DNA of 64,000 nucleotides, taken from assembly GCF_030816015.1 (NCBI RefSeq), contig NZ_JAUSXN010000001.1, forward strand, positions 3,286,001-3,350,000, given 5' to 3'. Position 1 is the stretch's first letter, and each line of letters starts with the position of its first letter. Both the position numbers and the translations under genes were made by a program. This DNA comes from Pedobacter sp. W3I1. GTDB lineage: Bacteria; Bacteroidota; Bacteroidia; Sphingobacteriales; Sphingobacteriaceae. The notes below the pieces were generated by a model. The model was not told the DNA's origin. It saw only the letters and a program-made list of their open reading frames with translations, and did not search any database. Shown here piece after piece: positions 27,633-36,229 of this stretch.

Positions 27633-28708
27633 ATGGGCCATGATAAAGAATTAGAACAAATTATGAAAATCTTAAAGGATTTCGGAGCAAGAAAAGAAAG
27701 AACTTAGAGAAAGTTGGGTCGGGCAACAACAAGGGGTTATAGATCAAAAAAAGGATCATCATGAAGGAACCCAACCAATAAGAGTTCTACAAAATATGCT
27801 GGTTTATATGTTTGGAAACACATATCCAGCTTTTAAAGACAAACTTCAAGCTATGGTAGACAAAGGTAAGCTGAATCCGCTAATTAATATGACCTACGCT
27901 CAAGAATCAATAAAGCAAGATCATCGAATTAATTCACCTCGGGTAAATGCGGAAAATAGGCAGATTATGCTACATGAGTCATTTTTGTCCTATTTATGGT
28001 GTATATCTTACACGCTATACATTGAAACTATTGATTATCCTAAAATTAATAAAAAAGAAAAGAAGGAAGTTTATAAAATAAATGAAGATGAAATCGCTAA
28101 AGCAAGAGAACTCTTTGCATATGGAAAATCCCTGATTGCATTTTATTCTGTTTGGGATAAGGATAATTTGCCAAATCCTGAAAAATATTTAGCAGAAAAA
28201 AGAAATTACATTGAGCAATCCAATATTTGTTACACTGAGGCGATGAAATTCATCCTCGCAGTAAGTTGCGGATCTATCTCCATCATTTTCCCCTCATGAA
28301 CTCACACATTTAGAAAAACACATAGATCAACTTGAAGCGGATACGCCAAATTCTCATTATCTAAATTTCGAAATTGAAGCTGATGAGGAGGCCATAAGCC
28401 ATACCCTGAAAGGTGCCCCAGTTATGGGCGATATTTTCGTGAAAGTTGGAATAATCGTTGGGTTGCTATCAATGCTTTATTTCAGTGCGAATACGACCGG
28501 GGTTAGACATCCAAATGTTGAAGACAGAATAACCAATGCACTCGAATCAATTAATATTGATGATGAACATATTTGCTGGGATATTGCATGTATTGGTTTA
28601 TCGCTTTGGGAGGAACAATTTGATCTACAATTTGATTGGCTCGAGGTACCTGAGTCACCTAAATTTCAATATTCTAATTTGATTCAACAGATAAAAACTA
28701 GAAAATAA
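27633..28708 (+). pseudogene. Lit-like phage-exclusion metallopeptidase (peptidase U49), frameshifted
   Basis: Three open pieces join into one protein of about 345 residues: 27633-27705 (MGHDKELEQIMKIL), 27796-28299 with its frame open back to about 27700, and a piece from 28295 to 28708. The last piece starts CHELTHLEKHI-like (HELTH, a zinc HExxH motif), then EIEADEEA as third-ligand motif and TGVRHPNVEDRI. This layout matches E. coli Lit (HEISH, EREAD, THPAAYERI), which blocks phage T4 by cutting EF-Tu. The first shift lies in an A-rich tract near 27695. The second comes from about 38 extra bases between two cctc repeats at 28254 and 28292, just before the active site. Confidence 0.7.
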
Positions 28709-29097
28709 TAGATGGTTAATTTCATTTATTCATTAAGGGGCTACCTTGCAGATATTCAATAGCAATTTATGACTTGTTTGAATTTTGTAGATTACCAAAA
28801 ATAAATGCCGAAGCAGTTCTGCTAACACGGCAGCCCAGCTAATATATCAGATTAAATTAGACAATACAAAAAGCCTGGGAAAAAACTTTGAAAAGTGATT
28901 TCTATGGCTTAGTGCCCAGTGCCGGAGTCGAACCGCCAGGGAATTAGTAATGTAAATTACTTTTAAATTTTAAAGAGAAATACTATATTTACACTATAGC
29001 AATTGCAACTAAAACGTATCAAAACGAAAGGCGAGCAATTTGGTAAGTCGCTTCTAAAAACCTTCCAGATAGCCATTAAACGCCGAAAAATGAACAA
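28709..29097. other. Gene-free right end of the island
   Basis: No gene is visible. A minus-strand tRNA-like T-arm fragment (ggttcgactccgg, at 28921-28935) lies here, suggesting leftover attachment-site debris. Confidence 0.4.
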
Positions 29098-29124
29098 GGT
29101 TCACATCCCAGCGTGATCACAAGA
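29098..29124 (+). repeat. Putative attR: copy of the tRNA-Lys 3' end
   Basis: This 27-bp sequence matches the 3' end of tRNA-Lys (18346-18372) at 24 of 27 positions, including atcccagcg and gatcacaaga. The mismatches lie in the T loop and acceptor stem, so it is not a functional tRNA end. Confidence 0.5.
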
Positions 29125-29179
29125 TGAGAAAGACTAAATAAATCGAATTCTTTCCCATTTTTGTTTCTAGCTTTTACTG

Positions 29180-31003
29180 CTACACCTCAAACTGCAAACC
29201 GCTTAGGTACTTATACAGCCCTTGTTCACTTTTGATGAGTTCCTGATGTGTACCGGATTCAATAATTTGCCCCTTTTCCATCACCAGGATCCGGTCTGCT
29301 TCACGAATGGTGGATAAACGGTGTGCGATAATGATAGAAGTGCGACCGCTCATTAATTCTTCCAGGGCTTCTTGTACCAGGCGTTCCGATTCCGAGTCGA
29401 GCGAAGAAGTGGCTTCGTCTAAAATTAATATTGACGGGTTTTTTAATAGTGCCCGGGCGATGGCAATGCGCTGGCGCTGTCCGCCAGATAGTTTTACCCC
29501 GCGCTCTCCTACTATGGTTTCGTAACCTTCCGGAAATGCGCTGATAAAATCATGTGCATTTGCCCGTTTAGCGGCCTGTATAATTTCTGCTTTTGTAGCC
29601 GTTAACTTGCCGTAAGCAATATTTTCCAATATCGTTCCGCCAAATAACATTACATCCTGCGGAACAATGGCGATCTGGTTCCTGATATCCGTAAGCGAAT
29701 AGGCAGCGGCTGGTTTGCCATCGAACAGGATTTCGCCGCTTTGCGGATGGTAAAACTGCAGTATCAATCCTGCTGTGGTTGATTTGCCTGAGCCACTCGG
29801 ACCTACTATGGCTATTTTTTGTCCGGCTTTGGCCTCGAAAGATACCTGGCTTAATACCGCTGCTTCCGGCCGTGAAGGATAGGCAAAATTGACCTGGTTA
29901 AAAGCAAGATTCCCCACTATTCTTTGGCTCGTCACCTGATCCTTTTCGTTTATGGAAACGGCTTCGCCCTGCTCTCCCAGTATTTCCAGTACCCTTTCGC
30001 TGGCCCCAACAGCCTTTTGCAGGTTGGCAAAAAGTTCGGGAAAACTGCCCAGAGAACTGCCGAGGAACATCGCATATAATGAAAACTTTAAAAGTTCGCC
30101 AAAGGTTATTTCATGGTGACTAACCAGCACACAGCCATAGCCGATTACCGCCAGTACACCACCAAAAACGCACAGCACTATAAAGGAAACAAACATGCCC
30201 CTGAATTTTGCGCCCCTGATGGCAATATCTGCTACCTCGCGGATGGTATTCCGGTAACGTGTGGCCTCGAATGCCTCGTTTACGAATGCTTTTACATTGG
30301 CAATACCCGATAAGGTTTCTTCGACTATACTGTTTGATTCTGCCATTTTATCCTGCGCCTGGCGCGAAATCTTTTTGATAAAACGGCCAAACAGCACCGC
30401 AAAGACAATCATCACGGGTAAGACCAAAAGCAGGGCAAAAACGAGCTTTTTCGATATAATGGCCATAAAAACGACACCGCCTACAAACAGCACCAGCTGC
30501 CGCAACAGCTCTGCAATGGTCGTGGTTAAAGTGTCCTGAACCTGTGAAAGATCGGCAGAGATCCTGCTGTTCAGTTCGCCTACCCTGCGGTTCGAGAAGA
30601 AATTCATAGGCAGGGTGATCAACTTGAAGTAGGTGTCGCGCCTGATGTCGGCCAGGGAACGTTCGGCTACATTGACAAACCATAATATTCTAAAATAAGA
30701 CACTACTGCCTGTAATGCTAATACGGCAAAAGCTAACATTAAAATGCCCTGTATGGTGCCTGGCAGGTAATTGTTGGTGTGTTTGCCCTGTGCCGTATCA
30801 ATTAAGGCACCGATAAAAGATGGAAAGGCCAGCCCGACCAAACTGGACAGGAATAGAAAACACAGCGCAGCAATAAATTTACCACGATAGGGTTTTAAAT
30901 AAGTAAGCAAGCGGGCAACGTTGCCCAAACTTTCTCTGGTTATTTTTGCTTTTGCTAATTCAACGCCAGGTGCATTTCCGCTGTTTAACTGTTTTCTTGC
31001 CAT
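29180..31003 (-). CDS. MsbA/ABCB-type ABC exporter (fused permease and ATPase)
   Basis: The 607-residue half-transporter has an N-terminal six-helix domain (about 45-330) and a C-terminal ATPase. Walker A is IVGPSGSGKSTT, the Q-loop is IAIVPQDVMLFGG, the signature LSGGQRQRIAIARALL, Walker B ILILDEATSSLDSES, and the switch His lies in IIAHRLSTIREADRI. It should work as a homodimer in the inner membrane. Relatives export lipid A, lipids or drugs, and the substrate is not determinable. It is a single gene outside the right island boundary. Confidence 0.93.
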   Translation of the reverse strand: MARKQLNSGNAPGVELAKAKITRESLGNVARLLTYLKPYRGKFIAALCFLFLSSLVGLAFPSFIGALIDTAQGKHTNNYLPGTIQGILMLAFAVLALQAVVSYFRILWFVNVAERSLADIRRDTYFKLITLPMNFFSNRRVGELNSRISADLSQVQDTLTTTIAELLRQLVLFVGGVVFMAIISKKLVFALLLVLPVMIVFAVLFGRFIKKISRQAQDKMAESNSIVEETLSGIANVKAFVNEAFEATRYRNTIREVADIAIRGAKFRGMFVSFIVLCVFGGVLAVIGYGCVLVSHHEITFGELLKFSLYAMFLGSSLGSFPELFANLQKAVGASERVLEILGEQGEAVSINEKDQVTSQRIVGNLAFNQVNFAYPSRPEAAVLSQVSFEAKAGQKIAIVGPSGSGKSTTAGLILQFYHPQSGEILFDGKPAAAYSLTDIRNQIAIVPQDVMLFGGTILENIAYGKLTATKAEIIQAAKRANAHDFISAFPEGYETIVGERGVKLSGGQRQRIAIARALLKNPSILILDEATSSLDSESERLVQEALEELMSGRTSIIIAHRLSTIREADRILVMEKGQIIESGTHQELIKSEQGLYKYLSGLQFEV

Positions 31004-32177
31004 TATTTTGATGTTGATCGTTGGGATTATTTCCTTTTTTAATGCCTATAGTAACACCAAAGAGGATTGTGATAGTGAAGACGGATCAACGTCAAAAATA
31101 CTTTAAATATCTTTAGCTATTTAAGCAGGTTAGTTTGGTTATTTAGTCTGGTGATGGAAAATATTTAGCGGTTATTCTTCCAAAGCAACCAGATTTAAAC
31201 TCTGGTACAAAGAGCTCTGCCGTATTAATTCTCTAGCATTAACAGATTCCTACGGAAAGGCCGTCATTGGGAGGAGGAACGAGAGTCCGCCCCGACTTTT
31301 TCCTATCGTGTGGACACATCTTTAATGTGCGGGTTTTTAGGCGTTATGCTGACCTGCTTTAATAATACACAGGTTTTACCGAAGAACGCCCGTCAATCCC
31401 AAGTGGCGGGAAATCAAAAAAACAGATGCAGAATAGAACAAATAGCACTACCAAACCTTAAACGCAGTGGTTTTGTGTTCATAAGCGCTGAGTCATGAGA
31501 ATTGAACACAAAACAAAGTGCTGCTGTTTTTTTGATGAGCACGGGGTGGTGACGAGCCACATTGCCGGATTGACAAAGCGCTTTGGGTACTTTGGCGCTC
31601 CAAAGTACCATGCCCCGCGGCAAAGAGCGGAAAAATAAATAAATATTTGTTTCGAAACTTGATTTTTTTTTTAGAATCAGGGGTCTCTTAATAGCAGGAA
31701 AGATGCTGAAATAAATTCAGCATGACGATCGACCTAGGCAACCACGCTAAAAAAAAATTAAATTAACAGAGATGTGTCCACACGATAGGAATGTTCGGGA
31801 GAGAAATCTTTGAACGATGTTAAAGATCTCTCCACTGCGGTCGAGATGACGATACCTCAAACTGTAACCCTCAATCCAAACTTTTTTCTAAAAAATTCCT
31901 GGCCTCAAGATGATAAGGGCTTAAGTATTCCGTTTTCTCTGTGCCTTTGTGTTAAAAATTAAAAATGTACGTTAATATGATCCATGTTTTATCTATCAAT
32001 GAAAGATTTCTAAAATTGGGCGTCATTTCGACTGGAACGCAGTGAAATGGAGAAATCTTTTTACAATGTTAAAAGATCTCTCCGCTGCGGTCGAGATGAT
32101 GAAAGATTGCTTTCCCGAGGTCGGAACAGGCTGTCGGCTGAAAAAGGTTTTTCTCAATGACGATTATTCTCAGCCTG
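31004..32177. other. 1.2-kb gene-free interval filled with repeats
   Basis: Apart from a 492-bp element (31300-31791) the interval holds REP-like hairpins, for example the cgtcatttcgac...gtcgagatgatg unit near 32020-32100 and a gctgaaataaattcagc palindrome at 31703-31719 that also occurs, decayed, at 21-41. Small frames here are not convincing genes. Confidence 0.65.
31300..31791. mobile_element. 492-bp element with perfect 22-bp terminal inverted repeats
   Basis: The ends 31300-31321 and 31770-31791 are perfect inverted copies over 22 bp (core cctatcgtgtggacacatc). Inside is a strong palindrome, ggtactttgg-cgct-ccaaagtacc at 31588-31611, and an inverted pair around ttttgtgttc. There is no transposase gene, so it would be a MITE or internally deleted insertion sequence. 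A target duplication is not obvious. Confidence 0.6.
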
Positions 32178-32585
32178 TTAATTACCGTTAAACTTCTCTA
32201 TAGCTTCGGGTGTAACTGGTGTAAAAAGGTTCACCAGGTTGCCATCGGGATCTCTTAATAATAAAGATTGATTGCCCCAGGGCATGATGGTGGGTTCTTG
32301 TACGATGGCACCTTTTAAGGAAGCAGCGAGCTGATCGAAGCATTGCTGTACATCATCAACCCGAAATTCGATAATCACACTGCGGTTCTGTGCAGGCTGC
32401 GCCACATGGTTACCACCAAAAAACTGTAAAGTACGGGTGCTGCCAATGGCCAAAGTTGCGGTTTTGGTTTTCAGTTCGGCGAAATCGGGCGTGTACCTGG
32501 AGGCGGTTAAGCCTGTTACCTGTTCGTAAAAATTAATAAGTGCCTCTACCTGATCGGTAATAATGCGTGTTGATATTAAATTCAT
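32178..32585 (-). CDS. VOC (glyoxalase/bleomycin-resistance) family protein
   Basis: A 135-residue single-VOC-domain protein with the paired beta-alpha-beta-beta-beta layout: ISTRIITDQVEALINFYEQV, TLQFFGG and VIIEFRVDDVQQCF, and the C-terminal LLLRDPDGNLVNLFTP with its metal-ligand-type Asp/Asn region. The substrate is unknown. It lies 11 bp after a WYL-domain remnant. YafY-type WYL regulators and VOC genes are frequent neighbours. Confidence 0.85.
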   Translation of the reverse strand: MNLISTRIITDQVEALINFYEQVTGLTASRYTPDFAELKTKTATLAIGSTRTLQFFGGNHVAQPAQNRSVIIEFRVDDVQQCFDQLAASLKGAIVQEPTIMPWGNQSLLLRDPDGNLVNLFTPVTPEAIEKFNGN

Positions 32586-32596
32586 TGCTAATTGTT

Positions 32597-32857
32597 TTAA
32601 TGATGCTGCAAAGTTATTGGGGCTTGTGACAACAGTTTGTCAGTGCTGATGATTTTTTTCTTTTCCTGTAAATATTTCTGAAGACTAAGCTGATGCGGAG
32701 CAAACTTAAAATCGGTTACAATAGCCGCTTCCATCCTATCTAAACGGGCAAAAGGCAATTGCGTCCAGTGTTGTTGCATACGGTAATAAAAGGCAAAAGG
32801 TTCAATCAACCTTTCCGAACTTTGATCCCTAACTTCTGCCCTATACTTGATGCGCAT
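32597..32857 (-). pseudogene. Remnant of a YafY-type WYL-domain regulator
   Basis: The 86 codons correspond to the C-terminal WYL domain only: IKYRAEVRDQSSERLIEPFA, HW, then FARLDRMEAAIVTDFKFAPH. About 13 residues usual between the HWY strand and the RLDRM strand are missing, and the N-terminal DNA-binding half is absent. A stop lies two codons upstream of the ATG. It is most likely a decayed regulator of the adjacent VOC gene. Confidence 0.6.
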
Positions 32858-33205
32858 ACATTAAATTCCCTTTACCCCGGGCTGCTCTGACACAGCCATA
32901 CACCAACATTACCTTAAGATAACTTTCTATTTACCTTTTATTGAGCTATTGTTAACCTGCCAATCTGAAGTGACGCAAATCTTTGACGTACCTGATCTAC
33001 AACGATGCCTTAACTCAACCAAAGCAAGTGCGAAGCAGCGTGCAGGCAGGTACACAGCAGGCCAAAAGCAAGCCTGGCCGGAAGGTGGCTTAAACGTGGG
33101 GTAAATGTGGCGTAAAGGTGTAATTGGAATTTTTTTTGGGGATTTTTAATCAGATGGATTGATTCGGGTGATCATCCGTTTTGATTAACCTAATATACTA
33201 AAATT
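32858..33205. other. Gene-free interval before porV
   Basis: No coding frame or strong hairpin is seen. It should contain the porV promoter, but no good TAnnTTTG box was found. Confidence 0.45.
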
Positions 33206-34447
33206 ATGGCTGTCAGGAATGGAATTATTAAAATTAATGAGTACATTGGTAATATGTATAGCAAACTGAAAGTCAACATTTTCAACATAAATACACCAAT
33301 CTCTTTATTTGTTACTACCACTGGTGTTCTTTTAATCTTGTGCTGCTTACAATTAAAAGCTCAGACCGTTCAAACGAACGGTAGCTTAAGTACTGATATT
33401 ATTACAGGTGTTCCTTTCTTACTTATTATACCCGACGCCAGGACAGGCGCTATGGGAGATGCCGGCGTAGCAGCTTTGCCAGATCAAAATGCCTCAGCCA
33501 TTAACCCCTCAAAACTTGCTTACATGGATCAGCCTTATGGCATATCGATGTCCTATTCTCCCTGGTTAAGCAATTTAAAAGCAGACATCAACCTGGCTTT
33601 CCTTAGTGCTTATTATAAAATTGACGAAAGAAATACCATAGGAACCTCTTTAAGATATTTATCACTAGGTACTGTACAGCTTTTTGATGCCAATAGCCAG
33701 GATTTAGGGAACTATAGCCCAAATGAATTCGCGTTTGATGTTACCTATGCGAGAAAATTTGGAAATTTTTCCCTGGGGACTGCATTGAGGTACATCAGGT
33801 CTGACCTGGTTTCGGGACAACTCTCTACCGGAAGTTCAGGTTATGCCGGAAATGCTATTGCAATGGATGCTTCAGCCTATGTAAGGAAACCAACCATCAT
33901 TTTTGGTACCGACGCCTTACTGGCATTTGGGTTGAACATCTCCAATATTGGAACAAAGATTGGCTATAACGATGCAGGGAATAAATTTTTTCTGCCCGCC
34001 AATATGAGACTCGGCGCGGCATCCACTTTTATTTTTAACGATGAAAATGAGTTTACTTTTTCCCTGGATCTCAATAAATTACTGGTTCCCAGCCAGCCGG
34101 TTTATAATGATGACGGAAAAATTATAAGCGGAAAGGACCCTAATGTATCTGTTCCGGCGGGAATCTTCAACTCCTTTAGCGATGCCCCGGGAGGTGCTGG
34201 TGAAGAATTAAAAGAGTTAAGTATCGGAACCGGAATGGAATATACCTATCATAAAAAGATTGCCCTGCGTGGCGGCTATTCGTATGAAAACCCTGAAAAA
34301 GGAGACCGCAGGTATTTTACAGTAGGCGCAGGCTTAAAGTACCAGCTTTTTGTGCTTGATCTGGCCTATATGATTGCAGGGGCACAAAATAGCCCCCTCG
34401 CTAATACCCTCCGGTTCACTTTAACCTTTAGTCCTGCGAGGAAATAA
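33206..34447 (+). CDS. porV: Type IX secretion outer-membrane protein PorV family
   Basis: The 413-residue protein has the PorV (LptO) pattern: signal peptide ending CCLQLKAQ, then DIITGVPFLLIIPDARTGAM, GDAGVAALPDQNASAINPSK and a 14-strand-type FadL-like barrel ending in AGAQNSPLANTLRFTLTF. PorV shuttles T9SS cargo from the translocon to the attachment complex at the cell surface. The Met at codon 17 (MYSKLKVN, 33254) gives a more normal signal peptide and may be the true start. It heads a same-strand block that includes a T9SS-sorted giant protein. It may be a locus-dedicated paralogue. Confidence 0.85.
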   Translation: MAVRNGIIKINEYIGNMYSKLKVNIFNINTPISLFVTTTGVLLILCCLQLKAQTVQTNGSLSTDIITGVPFLLIIPDARTGAMGDAGVAALPDQNASAINPSKLAYMDQPYGISMSYSPWLSNLKADINLAFLSAYYKIDERNTIGTSLRYLSLGTVQLFDANSQDLGNYSPNEFAFDVTYARKFGNFSLGTALRYIRSDLVSGQLSTGSSGYAGNAIAMDASAYVRKPTIIFGTDALLAFGLNISNIGTKIGYNDAGNKFFLPANMRLGAASTFIFNDENEFTFSLDLNKLLVPSQPVYNDDGKIISGKDPNVSVPAGIFNSFSDAPGGAGEELKELSIGTGMEYTYHKKIALRGGYSYENPEKGDRRYFTVGAGLKYQLFVLDLAYMIAGAQNSPLANTLRFTLTFSPARK

Positions 34448-34768
34448 TAAGGGTAATTGAGTGCAAGCACATCAATATTTAAAAATTAAATACCAGAACA
34501 GCAAACTAATCACATCTTTAAGTTTAAATAAAATGCTTTATAAATAATTTTTTATAGAATTTTATTAGTTAAAACAAAATACTGGAAACTTTTTATTTTG
34601 TTAAATTAAAATAAACCTTTGCTTTATTATAAATAGTCGTTATTATTTAATACCTTTACAGCATTACCAAATAGTTTAGAGCGTTCCAGCCCGCACCGAT
34701 TTTTTCAGAGACATTCCCATTATCTCTAAACTATAAACTTGCAATCATTTCACATAATCATACACACC
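34448..34768. other. AT-rich leader before the fimbria-like operon
   Basis: No gene is seen in 320 bp. The sequence is very AT-rich in its first 200 bp and then turns to a mixed leader, as expected for a promoter region. Confidence 0.5.
34651..34658 (+). promoter_or_regulatory. Possible -7 box for the DUF4402/chaperone/usher operon
   Basis: TACCTTTA differs from the TAnnTTTG consensus at one position. It would give a leader of about 105 nt. No clear TTTG box sits at the right distance upstream. Confidence 0.3.
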
Positions 34769-35275
34769 ATGAAAAAATCAATCATCGCTATTGGAATTAC
34801 GCTTTCCGTATTTTGTTTTGTATCATCCGGATTTGCACAGGCATCTGCAACAGCTGACGCTTCAGCAACAATTGTTACCCCTATCAGCATCTCTAAAACT
34901 GCTGACATGAATTTTGGGAATGTGGCTACCAATGGAGCGGTGGGTACAGTAGTCCTGGCCCCAGCAGGCACAAGAACGAGTACGGGGGGAGTAACCGTAC
35001 CAACAACTGTTGGTACGGTTACCGCAGCTTCTTTTACCGTGTCGGGCTCAGGAGCTTATACGTATGCGATTACCTTACCTTCTTCAGTAGTCATTACAAG
35101 TGGTACCGATAACATGACGGTTAATACTTTTACCAGTACACCAGCGACCACAGGTACGCTTACCGCAGGTACGCAAATCATCAAAGTTGGTGCAACCCTA
35201 AATTTAGTAGCATCGCAGGCAGTAGGATCATATACTTCAGCGACTCCATTTACCGTAACTGTAAACTATAACTAG
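34769..35275 (+). CDS. DUF4402 pilin-like subunit
   Basis: From MKKSIIAIG the product has 168 residues; a Met ten codons earlier gives a worse signal peptide. The signal ends SSGFAQA. The mature part is the DUF4402 beta-sandwich: ATIVTPISISKTADMNFGNV, a central GTVVLAP strand and the closing strand TPFTVTVNYN, composed mostly of Thr, Ala, Ser and Val. Such domains resemble donor-strand-exchanging fimbrial subunits. It lies 59 bp ahead of a PapD-like chaperone gene, which supports a subunit role. Confidence 0.78.
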   Translation: MKKSIIAIGITLSVFCFVSSGFAQASATADASATIVTPISISKTADMNFGNVATNGAVGTVVLAPAGTRTSTGGVTVPTTVGTVTAASFTVSGSGAYTYAITLPSSVVITSGTDNMTVNTFTSTPATTGTLTAGTQIIKVGATLNLVASQAVGSYTSATPFTVTVNYN

Positions 35276-35334
35276 AACTTTACTTTTTTAATATACGGTC
35301 TCATCAACCGTTCATCGCCTATCGAAATTACTTT

Positions 35335-36189
35335 ATGCTGAATAAAGCTGGAATAGTTATGCTCATGACATTCGTCCTGACCATAACGGTGCAATTGATC
35401 TATATACCCGGTATAATGGCTCAGGGCAACCTGGTCATTATGCCCCGAAGGGTACTTTTTGAAGATGCCAACAAAAGGACTCTCGAACTCAACATAGCCA
35501 ACAATGGGACTGATACCGCAAAGTACCTGGTCTCCGTTATTCAGTACCGGATGCTTGAAGACGGCAATTTTGAACTCATCACAGTACCAGACTCCGGGCA
35601 GTATTTCGCCGATAAGAACTTCAGGTTCTTTCCCAGAAGTGTAGTACTTATGCCCAATGAGTCGCAAACCGTAAAGGTTCAGGTGATCAATACCAGTGGA
35701 TTAAACCCCGGCGAGTACAGATCACATTTATACTTCAGAGCCGTACCCAATGAGAAGCCTGTTACCGAAAAATCACCTGATAAGCCACCCAGGTCCATAA
35801 ACGTGAGTCTGGTGCCAACTTTTGGCATCGCTATTCCGGTGATCATCAGAGTAGGTTCGCCACTCGCTACAGTAAGCATTCTAAAGTCTGAATTTATCCT
35901 GGATGTTCAAAATGATCCGGTCTTAAAGCTGACGTTTAACCGAACTGGCAGCGCTTCCGCATATGGTGACATCAAAGTGAACCATATTTCCGAACAAGGG
36001 AAGGTTACCCCCGTGGGCCTTGCAAGAGGCTTTGCGATATATACTCCGATTAACACACGGCACTTCGCATTCAACCTCAACAAATCCCTGGGCATTGATT
36101 ATCGAAAAGGAAAACTACAAATTCTATATACAACCTCATCTGATTCGAAGCCGGTCATAATTTCGGAATCATCGCTTAACTTATTGTAA
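35335..36189 (+). CDS. PapD-like periplasmic (fimbrial-type) chaperone
   Basis: The 284-residue protein has a signal peptide and two immunoglobulin-like domains. The first shows GNLVIMPRRVLFEDANKRTL, ELNIANNGTDTAKY, FRFFPRSVVLMPNESQTVKV and GEYRSHLYFRAVP, the classic PapD domain-1 layout. The second begins around FGIAIPVIIRVG and ends in a short beta domain. Chaperones of this type hold pilus subunits by donating a strand before handing them to an usher. It sits between a DUF4402 subunit gene and the giant adhesin, with an usher gene at the operon end. Confidence 0.8.
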   Translation: MLNKAGIVMLMTFVLTITVQLIYIPGIMAQGNLVIMPRRVLFEDANKRTLELNIANNGTDTAKYLVSVIQYRMLEDGNFELITVPDSGQYFADKNFRFFPRSVVLMPNESQTVKVQVINTSGLNPGEYRSHLYFRAVPNEKPVTEKSPDKPPRSINVSLVPTFGIAIPVIIRVGSPLATVSILKSEFILDVQNDPVLKLTFNRTGSASAYGDIKVNHISEQGKVTPVGLARGFAIYTPINTRHFAFNLNKSLGIDYRKGKLQILYTTSSDSKPVIISESSLNLL

Positions 36190-36229
36190 AGCAGTCCGCG
36201 GCACACAAGGGCATCTAACCGCTCCAAAA

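Larger units (their letters stand above)
18346..29124. mobile_element. Candidate decayed genomic island at tRNA-Lys
   Basis: The boundaries are the direct repeats at 18346-18372 and 29098-29124. Content is accessory in type: immunity-like genes, a truncated macro domain, a HEPN protein, a TcmP/DUF5131 pair and a broken Lit-like protease. Pseudogenes, gene fragments and tRNA-arm fragments suggest an old element that lost its integrase. The exported oxidoreductase gene near the left end could be ordinary chromosome instead. Confidence 0.4.

Noticed and set aside
31310..31623. Two small opposing frames inside the 492-bp inverted-repeat element
   Set aside because: Neither resembles a transposase, and the frames follow internal palindromes.
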